64,000 nucleotides of DNA. Source: Succinispira mobilis DSM 6222. Lineage in GTDB: Bacteria > Bacillota > Negativicutes > Acidaminococcales > Succinispiraceae. The notes beneath the pieces were generated by a model. The model was not told the origin of the DNA and made no database searches. It saw only the letters and a list, made by a program, of their open reading frames with translations. Each line of letters starts with the position of its first letter. Within the stretch, counting starts at the first letter, position 1. The stretch covers positions 62,001-126,000 of the forward strand of contig NZ_KB913028.1 of assembly GCF_000384135.1 (NCBI RefSeq), given 5' to 3'. Below are positions 37,521-45,867 of this stretch, in pieces. A program made the position numbers and the translations under genes.

Positions 37521-38285
37521 TTAAACATACAACAATACCGATAGAAAATAATTAAATATGAAAATTAAAATTATCGACAAAACCACAGAAGCAGTAGTTG
37601 CTACCCCTACCCCTTCGGCACCCTGTTGCGCATTCATGCCTCTAAAACACCCCACAAGAGCAATTATCACGCCAAAAAACATGCTTTTTATCATCCCGCC
37701 AAACAAGTCATAAAATTCCATAAAAACCTTAATGGAGTTTAAATAGGTATAGCCACTAATTTTTGCATAACTTGTAGCTACAAAATAGCCTCCTACAGAG
37801 CCTAATATATTCCCGTAGATAACTAGAATTGGTAACATTAACAAACACGCCCAAACCCTAGGCACAACTAAATAACGCACGGGATTAACCGCCATTACCC
37901 GCAAAGCATCAATTTGTTCTGTAACCTTCATGCTTCCAATTTCCGCGGCAATTGCTGCGCCCACACGGCCAGCAACTACTACACCTGTAAGAACTGGTAC
38001 CAACTCCCGCGCCATAGCAATGGCCACTACACCACCAACCGAAGCTGCGGCCCCAAACCGCACAAATTCTTTTGCGGTTTGCACCGCCAAAACCATTCCC
38101 GTAAATAAAATAGTTAATGTTACAATTGGCAATGATTGTACGCCTAATTTATACATTTGCCGGAGCATCTCTTTTAAATTAACCTGATTTAAACGTCGTA
38201 AACACTCTAAAAATAGTAACATTAGTTGCCCTACATAGGAGCAATATATTACTGTCATCTTACCAAGCGCATTTAAATAGTCCAT
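37521..38285 (-). CDS. mlaE: MlaE-family permease
   Basis: Inner-membrane permease of the MCE lipid transporter, 254 residues, with the family motifs LPIVTLTILFTGMVLAVQ, the GVVVAGRVGAAIAAEIGSMKVTEQIDAL coupling segment, and GVIIALVGCFRGMNAQQGAEGVG. Five TM helices are likely. The ATG at 38285 follows GAGGAATGAG at good spacing; an ATG five codons earlier is less well placed. A promoter lies at 38331-38359. Confidence 0.95.
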   Translation of the reverse strand: MDYLNALGKMTVIYCSYVGQLMLLFLECLRRLNQVNLKEMLRQMYKLGVQSLPIVTLTILFTGMVLAVQTAKEFVRFGAAASVGGVVAIAMARELVPVLTGVVVAGRVGAAIAAEIGSMKVTEQIDALRVMAVNPVRYLVVPRVWACLLMLPILVIYGNILGSVGGYFVATSYAKISGYTYLNSIKVFMEFYDLFGGMIKSMFFGVIIALVGCFRGMNAQQGAEGVGVATTASVVLSIILIFIFNYFLSVLLYV

Positions 38286-38330
38286 TTTCTCATTCCTCAT
38301 AAACTTTAAAATTCCTGCATACTTGTCCTA

Positions 38331-38359
38331 ATTATATCACTGCTCTTCCTCACTGCCTA
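38331..38359 (-). promoter_or_regulatory. Promoter of mlaE-mlaF-mlaD
   Basis: Minus-strand extended -10 TGATATAAT (hexamer 38331-38336), 17-bp spacer and a weak -35 TAGGCA (38354-38359). About 45 bases upstream of the mlaE ATG. Confidence 0.6.
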
Positions 38360-38397
38360 GACTCAACCTTACAAAAACAGCTTTTCAAAGCAAAAAA

Positions 38398-38425
38398 CAG
38401 ACCACGGCTATTAAACCGCGGTCTG
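38398..38425 (-). terminator. Terminator of the S55-protease gene
   Basis: Ten-base stem CAGACCACGG / CCGCGGTCTG with an eight-base loop; on the minus strand the one mismatch becomes a G-U wobble and TTTTTT follows. It lies just past the stop at 38435. Confidence 0.88.
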
Positions 38426-38434
38426 CTCTAAATT

Positions 38435-40357
38435 TTATTCTACCTCTACCATTACCATCGTATCACCATTAACCAAGTATTCTGTTGGCACTGCTTTTTT
38501 AAAGGGACTGCCAAACAAAATCGAGCTGAAAGTTTTGTTATTATTAACGCCCGCTAAAGGGTTTAACATTTCTAAAGGATTATTCTCATTTTGAGTATTA
38601 CTTAAAGCTTTTTTAATTTGTTTACCATTATTTTTTTCCTTAGGGAAATTCGGTAAAATATCCACTACAATATCTTGGTTATTATCTTGGTTATTAAATT
38701 CATCCACGATTTGAACCAAACTTTTATTTCTGGTCATCTCTTCTTGCAAGAAACTACTATCGCGTTGTTGCTGTTTAATCATCGCTTGAATCCAAGCAAT
38801 CGAAGCACCGCCCCGTACCATTAAAGAAGCTTTTCCTTTAGGGAATTTTTCTGGAATAGTGTATTCAATAATTTTAGTTTGAGCTTTACCGCGATAAGGT
38901 TGGATTTTAACAGCAATTTCAAATTTTTCGCCCGCTTTTACTTTTTCTTGTCCAGGTTTAGCGGAAATAATTTTCGCCAATTTACATTCACTGGTAACAT
39001 CTACATCTACATCTACATGCACAATATTAATTTTTTCAAAACGATTATCTGCTAATAAATTCATTCCCGCATATAGTTCACCTGTTGTCGCCCCAGTAAT
39101 ATTATTTTGACTATAAAACATGTTTTTTCGGCTAATTTTTCTTTCAGCCGGTAAATTATCCGCCACAATATTAAAACTTACCAAGGCACTGCCTTCACCA
39201 TTGCGGTCTAAAACTCGATCCACTAAATTATAAACGCTACTTTCAATTAGAACTTTGCTCAATAATTCACTCGACAAAATTTGTAACGCAAATTCACGCT
39301 CCGTACCTTTATCACGATCGTGAACTTTCACTAACACCGGAATAATCTTAGGACTTCTCCCCAATACTCCTGCAATACCTGCGCCTCGATCTTGTTTAAT
39401 TCTGCCAATTGGTTCACCTACTACGCCTAATTTAAAAGGCGAGGCTATCGACTTAACAGAAGTTAACATCCAAGCACGCGACATAAAATAATCTACATCA
39501 CCTAATTTTAAAAAAGGATGACCAAAGGCTAACACCCGTCCCTGATCTACATAAGTTACTGTACCTAAAGCACCTAAATTCAAATCCCCTTTTACCAAAT
39601 CAGCACTTACAGCACTTCCAGGTTCCAAGGGCTTGTCACTAACACTACCAGCAACATTACCTACCTCTTGCGCCGTTAAATTATAGACTTTGAGGCGTTC
39701 TTGCAGAAAAGACAAACCACGTTGGGTAAAACCACTAGCCATTAGCGCAGTACTCTTCGGTTGCATTTTATTTATCAGCGCTGCCTTTTCAGTTGTCTCC
39801 GGAAAAAAGTCTTGAACTGCCGCCGCTAATTCTTTGGTAATTGATTTTTCTTCCCCTTGAGCAACACTAGAAGTTTGCTCTTCCTTATTTTGCTCCGTCT
39901 TTTTTTCTTGTAATTTAATTTTTTCCAACTCTAAAGCCTTAGCATCAGCCTGGGCCATGGTATCAAATAGCTTTAACATCTCCCCAATAGGCGTCAACAT
40001 GCCTACTGTTGAGTCTGTCATCCCCCAACCATAGGCAATAGCACCTACTAGCTTACCATCAATATATACAGGGCTCCCACTCATACCTTGGGCAATACCA
40101 CCGGTCCGTTCAATTAGCGGTCCCGAAGTTTTTATTAAAATTAAACTGCCTCCTGTTGGTCCTTGTTGTGGCATAATCCCTAAAATTTCCACATCAAACT
40201 CTTCGATTGTATCGCCAGTAATAACTGTACGCGCTACCCCTTGCATGCCTGGGCGCAATTCTGCCACCGACATAAACTCTTGAGCTTTAACCTGGGGAAC
40301 TACTAACAGTACTAATACCGCTACTAACATTCCCGTTATTATTTTTTTAATTTGCAT
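38435..40357 (-). CDS. SpoIVB-like S55 family protease, exported
   Basis: A 640-residue protein with a signal peptide (cleavage near VKA|QEF). N-terminal part (about 27-135) carries the S55 serine motif TGGIAQGMSGSPVYIDGK (GMSGSP 91-96) preceded by FDVEILGIMPQ. A charged low-complexity linker (about 135-180) follows. Then LGTVTYVDQGRVLAFGH (His 280) and SPFKLGVVGEPIG match the part of SpoIVB that precedes its serine, so the halves appear swapped. The C-terminal half (about 400-640) is beta-rich and unassigned. No PDZ domain is seen. It follows the small lipoyl-like gene by 28 bases and is followed by a terminator. Substrate unknown. Confidence 0.8.
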   Translation of the reverse strand: MQIKKIITGMLVAVLVLLVVPQVKAQEFMSVAELRPGMQGVARTVITGDTIEEFDVEILGIMPQQGPTGGSLILIKTSGPLIERTGGIAQGMSGSPVYIDGKLVGAIAYGWGMTDSTVGMLTPIGEMLKLFDTMAQADAKALELEKIKLQEKKTEQNKEEQTSSVAQGEEKSITKELAAAVQDFFPETTEKAALINKMQPKSTALMASGFTQRGLSFLQERLKVYNLTAQEVGNVAGSVSDKPLEPGSAVSADLVKGDLNLGALGTVTYVDQGRVLAFGHPFLKLGDVDYFMSRAWMLTSVKSIASPFKLGVVGEPIGRIKQDRGAGIAGVLGRSPKIIPVLVKVHDRDKGTEREFALQILSSELLSKVLIESSVYNLVDRVLDRNGEGSALVSFNIVADNLPAERKISRKNMFYSQNNITGATTGELYAGMNLLADNRFEKINIVHVDVDVDVTSECKLAKIISAKPGQEKVKAGEKFEIAVKIQPYRGKAQTKIIEYTIPEKFPKGKASLMVRGGASIAWIQAMIKQQQRDSSFLQEEMTRNKSLVQIVDEFNNQDNNQDIVVDILPNFPKEKNNGKQIKKALSNTQNENNPLEMLNPLAGVNNNKTFSSILFGSPFKKAVPTEYLVNGDTMVMVEVE

Positions 40358-40385
40358 CGTTTATTTTTCTCTCAACTTTCATTGC

Positions 40386-40700
40386 TTAATTTTTTATCAC
40401 GGCAACTGCTTGTTGCACTTTTACTATTTCCCCTGGTTTAACCAATACTTCCACAACCGTACCATTTACAGTCGCTCTACTAGCTACAGCAATTCCTAAG
40501 GCTGTTTTTACACACACTAATACTTCGCCTTCTTTTACCTGTTGTCCCACTGCTACCAATTGCGTTGCCACAACCTCGCCTTGCAAAATGCTTTTTTGAA
40601 CAACTAACGCTCCATTCGCTTTAGCTACGCCAATTACAGAAAATAATAGAACGAAGGCTATTCCTAGTAAAAATTTATTTTTACAAATTCTTTGCCACAT
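40386..40700 (-). CDS. Small exported biotinyl/lipoyl-like domain protein
   Basis: A 104-residue protein: signal peptide or anchor (about 10-29) followed by a single lipoyl/HlyD-like barrel (VVQKSILQGEVVATQLVAVGQQVKEGEVLVCV and TVNGTVVEVLVKPGEIVKVQQAVAVIKN). The biotin-type lysine motif (EAMK) is absent, so it is not a carrier for a prosthetic group; such domains otherwise occur in membrane-fusion proteins. It lies between two exported enzymes and has a strong GGGGGGA ribosome-binding site. Function unknown. Confidence 0.72.
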   Translation of the reverse strand: MWQRICKNKFLLGIAFVLLFSVIGVAKANGALVVQKSILQGEVVATQLVAVGQQVKEGEVLVCVKTALGIAVASRATVNGTVVEVLVKPGEIVKVQQAVAVIKN

Positions 40701-40741
40701 AAATATCCCCCCTCTTTACCTAGATTATAGCTTGTGAAGCT

Positions 40742-42139
40742 TTATTTATCAAGTTTTCGGCGAGTAATTCCTAGAATATTACCGATGGCCCGTTCCTGTC
40801 GATTACCATCTGAAGGGTTATTCAGCAATTTATTCAAAACAACCAAGGTGCTCGAACCACCGCCATCGAAATTCATAGCCTCTACCGCACCTAAATCCAA
40901 GAGATATTGTGCCAACTCTTCCAAGGTAACACCACCACTATAATCACTCCGTCCATCAACAGTAACTAACAGCAATTGTTGATCGGCGGTAATCCCCACA
41001 GCACTACGCGGTGCTTTGCCTACCGCAATATCCGCCGGAAAACTTTCTTTTTCCGCAGTTACTAATATTTTTCCAGCTTTTACTAAGAGCGGACCCGCCC
41101 CCAAAATATTGTCATAGGCATCCGCTTTTTCACCTAAGGTTTGTCGAATTATTACCTTATCGCCAATTTTCAATTTACTTAATTCTGTCTGCATCGTGCC
41201 ATGCGCCGATAAAATTTCTTGGCCGGCTTGCAAGCTAGTATTGCCTTGGGGATTAATGCTTTGCACCACCCCGTTACACACAAGTACTTCCAAGCCATAG
41301 GGATTTGTTTTGGTACTACTACCATACCAGGAATTATATAAAATCAAATCATTGTCCAGGCGTTCCCGATTAACAGCGCTAATATCCAAGCGTTTGCCAC
41401 TAGGTAAAATCACTTCGCCTTGATAAGCAGTTTCCAAAATTTTATAACCCCATTTATCACTAATAGCTAAACTAGCTCGGGGCATGTCTTCCGTAGAAAC
41501 AATTTGTCCTTGCAACTTAGTATTGCCAATAATTGTGCCATCAGTATCAAAATAGGCCGCATTAATACCCGCTAGTAAATGTTCTCCCGCTACTATTTTA
41601 CTAACTGTCTCGCGCCCTAAAATTTGTTTTTTAGCCAAAAAAGGGCGGGCTTGATATTGGCTACTATCCACCCTTAAAATGTGGAGCCAAATTTGGCGGC
41701 CGCCTACAATATTCCGCCAAGACGTATATTCCAACCCATTTAAAAATTTTATCTGTTCTTTTTTTTCTAATTGTTTATAAATGTCAACAACTAACCTTTT
41801 AGGGTTAATCAAATTCAGAGTTTTATACGGACTATTTTTTTTCAAATTAATCGTAAGTAGCTTCCTTTGAGCATCTAAAACTAAGCTAGACACTAATTCA
41901 TCCTGCACAAGCGTATTTACATCGCTTAATTTTTGCTTAGTACTAATTTTATACTGTATTTTTTGCGCCTGAGCAGGCAACTCTACATAACTAGCATCAG
42001 CGGGCAATTCCAAAACCAGTCTAAATTTATCAGCAGCGGTGCTAAAACGCAATTCCGCTGCACTTGCAAAATTTTGGGGCAAGATAAATACAATAGCCCA
42101 CAAAAATAATATACTGAAAACCCTAAACTTTCTCTTCAC
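40742..42139 (-). CDS. AMIN-like + phosphodiester glycosidase (NAGPA) protein
   Basis: A 465-residue exported protein: signal peptide (about 1-27), an AMIN-like domain (about 28-120, LRFSTAADKFRLVLELPADASY), and a NAGPA/DUF2233 domain (about 150-460, GINAAYFDTDGTIIGN, PRSAVGITADQQLLLVTVDGR, ELAQYLLDLGAVEAMNFDGGGSSTLV). AMIN domains bind envelope glycans; NAGPA domains cleave phosphodiester-linked sugars. A role on a wall or surface polymer is plausible. It starts with GTG after AAGGTG. It is first of a three-gene exported-protein unit. Confidence 0.87.
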   Translation of the reverse strand: MKRKFRVFSILFLWAIVFILPQNFASAAELRFSTAADKFRLVLELPADASYVELPAQAQKIQYKISTKQKLSDVNTLVQDELVSSLVLDAQRKLLTINLKKNSPYKTLNLINPKRLVVDIYKQLEKKEQIKFLNGLEYTSWRNIVGGRQIWLHILRVDSSQYQARPFLAKKQILGRETVSKIVAGEHLLAGINAAYFDTDGTIIGNTKLQGQIVSTEDMPRASLAISDKWGYKILETAYQGEVILPSGKRLDISAVNRERLDNDLILYNSWYGSSTKTNPYGLEVLVCNGVVQSINPQGNTSLQAGQEILSAHGTMQTELSKLKIGDKVIIRQTLGEKADAYDNILGAGPLLVKAGKILVTAEKESFPADIAVGKAPRSAVGITADQQLLLVTVDGRSDYSGGVTLEELAQYLLDLGAVEAMNFDGGGSSTLVVLNKLLNNPSDGNRQERAIGNILGITRRKLDK

Positions 42140-42176
42140 AAAATCACCTTTTTCCTAACTTACAGATAAAGACAGA

Positions 42177-42221
42177 GCCATCTTTACTAAATAAATTTCT
42201 CATCATTTAGCAAAGATAGCC
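42177..42221 (-). terminator. Terminator of the mreB-flagellar operon
   Basis: Stem of 42177-42192 with 42205-42221 (wobbles, 12-base loop) beginning just after the flgJ stop on the minus strand. The T-rich tail is imperfect (CTGTCTTTAT). Confidence 0.6.
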
Positions 42222-42229
42222 CCCTAAGT

Positions 42230-42634
42230 TTATTTTTCTGCCTTTATTACTTTTTTATTATCCGTGCTAAGTTGCTGATAAAGCAAATCTGCTAAACCAA
42301 TTCCCCCAGCGCGCGACATCTTTGTCGCCATTTCTTGGTCTAACATCGAACGCATAATTTTTTCACCCATACTTTCGGGTAAAAGCTCGCTCCGCTGTAC
42401 GGTATTGCGCATATTCGTAAACATTAAATTAATAAATACACTTTCCATATCTTGACAAGTTTTACGTAATTTTTGTTGTTCTTTATCATCAGCTGGCAAA
42501 GTTTGCGCGTCAACCTTGTTGTATTCTTTCTGTAATTTTTCGGCAAAAGCTTCTGTTTGTGCCAATTTATTGGCAACATCAGCTTGTTCAAAATTAGTGG
42601 CACGGTTAACTGTGCCTAAATTATCGATTTTCAT
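42230..42634 (-). CDS. flgJ: Flagellar rod-binding protein FlgJ, N-terminal domain only
   Basis: A 134-residue FlgJ homologue with the rod-binding domain (about 45-125: LRKTCQDMESVFINLMFTNMRNTV, the LLPESMGEKIMRSMLDQEMATKMSRAGGIGLADLLYQQL segment in pieces). The C-terminal muramidase domain of proteobacterial FlgJ is absent, as in many other phyla, so another enzyme must open the wall for the rod. Last gene of the flagellar group. Confidence 0.9.
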   Translation of the reverse strand: MKIDNLGTVNRATNFEQADVANKLAQTEAFAEKLQKEYNKVDAQTLPADDKEQQKLRKTCQDMESVFINLMFTNMRNTVQRSELLPESMGEKIMRSMLDQEMATKMSRAGGIGLADLLYQQLSTDNKKVIKAEK

Positions 42635-42648
42635 ACCGTCACAACCTT

Positions 42649-43743
42649 TTATATTAGCTCAATTTCCGCATGCAAAGCTCCTGCGGCTCGCATTGCTTCT
42701 AAAATCGCCATAATATCACGCGGTGTTGCGCCAATGGTGTTTAACGCGGCAACTACATCGCCCACCTTAGCTGTCGCTGGCAAAGCCACTAAGTTAGCTT
42801 TCTTCTCTTGCACATCCATAGTGGTATTATCACTTTCTACCGGATCTGCATTACTAAAAGAAGGCGGCATATAGACTTTAGTATCCTTATTTACCGTAAC
42901 TGTAAGTCCGCCTTGTGAAACCGCAACCTCACTAATCGAAACATTAGCACCCATAACAATTGTCCCCGTCCGCTCATTTAATACAATTTTCGCAGCTTGA
43001 TCAGGACTAATTGAAATATCTTCAATCGAAGCAATAAAAGATACCAAATTATCCGCTCTACTTCCTGGTACATCTACTTCCACCGTACTAGCATCACGCG
43101 CAATGGCTATATTTCCCCATTCGCCATTAATAGCTCGCGCAACCCGGTTTGCGGTAGTAAAATCAGGGTTTAATAAGCTCAGCTTAATACTACCATCTCT
43201 CACTAAGCTAGTTTGCACGCCTTGTTCAACAATCGCCCCATTAGAAATTATTCCCGTAGTTGGAAAATTTTTCTGCTGACTATTGCCCCCCGCACTCGCT
43301 AGATAGCCTCCAATTGACAGCGGACCTTGACCTACAGCATAAACTTGGCCATTAGCAGCACGCAAAGGAGTTTGCAATAACACGCCCCCCTCTAAACTTT
43401 TAGCGTCGCCTACAGAAGCCACATTAATGTCTAAGCCATCACCTTCTTTAGCAAAGGCTGGTAATTTTGCCGTTACCATAACTGCAGCGACATTTTTAGG
43501 TTTAATTTGTTTAGAATCTACTTCTAAACCAAATTTTTGCATCATATTAATTACTGATTTAATTGTAAAATCACTTTTTGTTGAATCTCCCGTACCGTTT
43601 AAGCCCACAATGATTCCGTAACCAATCAATTGATTATTACGAACTCCTTGAACTTTAGCGATATCTTTTATTCTAGCGGCGTGAACCGTACTACCGAAAA
43701 ATAATACTCCCAGTAAAAGCCACAACCCTATACGCTTATACAA
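42649..43743 (-). CDS. flgI: Flagellar P-ring protein FlgI
   Basis: Forms the periplasmic P-ring bushing around the rod. The 364-residue protein has a signal peptide (cleavage near VHA|ARI) and family motifs KVQGVRNNQLIGYGIIVGLNGTGD, GPLSIGGYLASAGG, NVSISEVAVSQGGLTV and the C-terminal LNTIGATPRDIMAILEAM. The start is set at TTG 43743, six bases after GGGAGGG; the ATG at 43758 would use that same sequence as codons and has no site of its own. Presence implies a peptidoglycan layer inside an outer membrane. Confidence 0.94.
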   Translation of the reverse strand: MYKRIGLWLLLGVLFFGSTVHAARIKDIAKVQGVRNNQLIGYGIIVGLNGTGDSTKSDFTIKSVINMMQKFGLEVDSKQIKPKNVAAVMVTAKLPAFAKEGDGLDINVASVGDAKSLEGGVLLQTPLRAANGQVYAVGQGPLSIGGYLASAGGNSQQKNFPTTGIISNGAIVEQGVQTSLVRDGSIKLSLLNPDFTTANRVARAINGEWGNIAIARDASTVEVDVPGSRADNLVSFIASIEDISISPDQAAKIVLNERTGTIVMGANVSISEVAVSQGGLTVTVNKDTKVYMPPSFSNADPVESDNTTMDVQEKKANLVALPATAKVGDVVAALNTIGATPRDIMAILEAMRAAGALHAEIELI

Positions 43744-43758
43744 TCTATTCCCTCCCAT

Positions 43759-44328
43759 TTAGAACAAAAAGTTCACTAACTGTGTAAGAATTCCTTGTTT
43801 TTGTTTATCTGCAATTGGGCCTTTACCTTCAATAGCTATTTTGGCATTCGCTATTTTTTTCGAAGATATCGTATTTGCCGCAGTTATATCAAGAGGCCTT
43901 ATTTCTCCAGTAATAATTATTTTTTGGACATCTTTATTTTGTTTTATTTCTTGCACACCCTGAATAGCTAAGTTCCCATTCGGCAATACATCCATAACTT
44001 GTGCGGTAATGCTCGCTTGCAAATTATTAGAGTTTGTTGCGGTGCCTTGAGATTTAAAACTATCGTTCGCCCCTAAAGAGTGTTGGGTTAACCAATCTAG
44101 CAAAGAGCCTTTACCGGCATCCACACCTAATGAAGCTGTTTTCGAGTTCGAAGCCGCTCCCGAACGTGTAGCCGAAGTTTGCTCATTTACCACAATCGTA
44201 AAAATATCACCTTTATGTCTAGCTTTGTTATCAGCATACAGACTACTATCTTGCCATAAAGATTCCGCTGCTACCAATGACAAATTCATTGACAAAACTA
44301 TCAACAAACATATTAGTTTTTTAAGCAC
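43759..44328 (-). CDS. flgH: Flagellar L-ring protein FlgH
   Basis: Forms the OM L-ring. The 189-residue protein shows SLWQDSSLYADNKARHKGDIFTIVVNE, TARSGAASNSK-like Ser-rich stretch, GNLAIQGVQEI and IITGEIRPLDITAANTISS, which are typical. Canonical FlgH is a lipoprotein, yet the signal here ends LSLVAAESLW with no Cys at the cleavage point, so it seems not to be lipid-anchored. Start at GTG 44328, eight bases after GGAGG; the GTG at 44337 overlaps that site. Shorter than E. coli FlgH (232). Confidence 0.92.
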   Translation of the reverse strand: MLKKLICLLIVLSMNLSLVAAESLWQDSSLYADNKARHKGDIFTIVVNEQTSATRSGAASNSKTASLGVDAGKGSLLDWLTQHSLGANDSFKSQGTATNSNNLQASITAQVMDVLPNGNLAIQGVQEIKQNKDVQKIIITGEIRPLDITAANTISSKKIANAKIAIEGKGPIADKQKQGILTQLVNFLF

Positions 44329-44344
44329 AAGTAACACCTCCCTC

Positions 44345-45055
44345 TTAAATTCTTACATTATTGGCGTCCATTACTTCACCCACTACAATTTTGCCCGAAG
44401 AACTATTGCGCACTCTAATCTTATCGCCCAAAACTCCATTTTGCAGCGCAATTCCTGGCGCATTAACTTCAATATTACCTTGACGCGAGATAATCATCAC
44501 GGGTAAGCCGCGTCTAATTAATTGTGGTTTATCAAGATAATTTTTCAACAGGACAGTATCCACACTCACAGAACGCTTTAATTTTAGACCAACTACTTCT
44601 TCTATCGACTTAACATATTCCGCATCGCGCGTGCTTTCGCGTTTTTCTAGTCGGACATTGGTAAAATCAATTGTTTCGCCATTAGACAAATTTTTATTAG
44701 CTACTAATAATAAATCATATTTTTTTATTTTATACGCTAAGGAAATATTTAAAAATCTTTGTCCATTAACATATACTGATACTGGAACCTGTGTCGGCAT
44801 ATCATAACGAATTATCGGTTCACTGCCTACTTGTAATTTTACCTCCCCGGCGGGCAAAGTAAAATCTACCGTTAAACGAGTCAATAATTCCAACTGATAA
44901 TCTAACAAGGGATCCTGCTGTAATTTATTATGCAGATGATTTTCGGCAAAGGCATATAACATTTCTACTGGAACTTGTTGTGTTGCCGCTTGCACTGGTC
45001 TTAAACCAGTTAGAGATAAACAACACAAACAAATAAGTAAAATTATCTTCCGCAT
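44345..45055 (-). CDS. flgA: Flagellar P-ring assembly chaperone FlgA
   Basis: Periplasmic chaperone for FlgI. The 236-residue protein has a signal peptide (cleavage near VQA|ATQ), an N-terminal domain and the C-terminal SAF domain (LLVANKNLSNGETIDFTNVRLEKRE; LKRSVSVDTVLLKNYL; LIRRGLPVMIISRQGNIEVNAPGIAL in part; GDKIRVRNSSSGKIVVGEV). It starts three bases after flgG, so the two are coupled. Its co-occurrence with flgI and flgH completes the diderm ring set. Confidence 0.93.
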   Translation of the reverse strand: MRKIILLICLCCLSLTGLRPVQAATQQVPVEMLYAFAENHLHNKLQQDPLLDYQLELLTRLTVDFTLPAGEVKLQVGSEPIIRYDMPTQVPVSVYVNGQRFLNISLAYKIKKYDLLLVANKNLSNGETIDFTNVRLEKRESTRDAEYVKSIEEVVGLKLKRSVSVDTVLLKNYLDKPQLIRRGLPVMIISRQGNIEVNAPGIALQNGVLGDKIRVRNSSSGKIVVGEVMDANNVRI

Positions 45056-45058
45056 CGG

Positions 45059-45850
45059 CTATCGTTTTAAGCCCGCAGCAATGCCCAGCATATCGTCGGA
45101 AGTAGTAATTGCTTTAGAGTTTATTTCATAAGCCCTTTGCGCCACAATCATATTTACCATTTCTTCTACTACTTGTACATTAGACATTTCTAGATAGCGT
45201 TGTAAAACACTACCCGCACCATCCACTGTGGGATTGCTTACGGTCGGTACGCCCGAGGCTGGTGTTTCTTTAAATAAATTTTGTCCAATAGCATCTAACC
45301 CAGCTGGATTAATAAAACGTGCAATTTCCAATTGAGCAATTTCTTCACTAGTCGTTTGCCCAGGGATTTTTACCGAAACACGCCCATCAGCGGAAATTGT
45401 AACACTAGTTGCGTTTTCTGGAATTACTACCGCTGGCTCTAAAGGATAACCATCGGCAGTCGTTAAACGTCCATCTGCATCAATTTTAAAGGAACCATCC
45501 CGCGTATAAGCGATTTCTCCATCCGGCATCGTAATTTGAAAAAAACCATCGCCTTGAATCGCCATATCTGTAGCATTCCCAGTTTCTTGAAAATTGCCTT
45601 GCGTATACAGTCTGGTATTGGCAACATGCTTTACCCCATGTCCCATTTCTAAGCCAGTAGGTACTTGGTTATTATCCCCACCCGTAGTTGTCCCAGCTGG
45701 TCGTAAGTTTTGATACATTAAATCTTGAAATTCTGGGCGATATTTTTTAAAACCTGTAGTGTTAACATTCGCCAAGTTATTAGAAATTACATCAATATTA
45801 GATTGTTGTGCCCGCATGCCAGTGCCTGCAGTCCATAGTGATCGCATCAT
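45059..45850 (-). CDS. flgG: Flagellar distal rod protein FlgG
   Basis: Distal rod subunit, 263 residues. N-terminal MRSLWTAGTGMRAQQSNIDVISNNLANVNTTGFKK (in parts) and C-terminal EMVNMIVAQRAYEINSKAITTSDDML are the conserved coiled-coil ends of rod/hook proteins, with QGDGFFQITMPDGEIAYTRDGSF in the middle. Length matches FlgG (260). AGGAGTG precedes the ATG. Paralogue of the adjacent FlgF. Confidence 0.95.
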   Translation of the reverse strand: MMRSLWTAGTGMRAQQSNIDVISNNLANVNTTGFKKYRPEFQDLMYQNLRPAGTTTGGDNNQVPTGLEMGHGVKHVANTRLYTQGNFQETGNATDMAIQGDGFFQITMPDGEIAYTRDGSFKIDADGRLTTADGYPLEPAVVIPENATSVTISADGRVSVKIPGQTTSEEIAQLEIARFINPAGLDAIGQNLFKETPASGVPTVSNPTVDGAGSVLQRYLEMSNVQVVEEMVNMIVAQRAYEINSKAITTSDDMLGIAAGLKR

Positions 45851-45867
45851 AGTTTTTTGTCACTCCT

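Noticed and set aside
38998-39019. ACATCT triplet-type repeat in the S55 gene
   Set aside because: Only three in-frame copies giving HVDVDVDV; ordinary low complexity.
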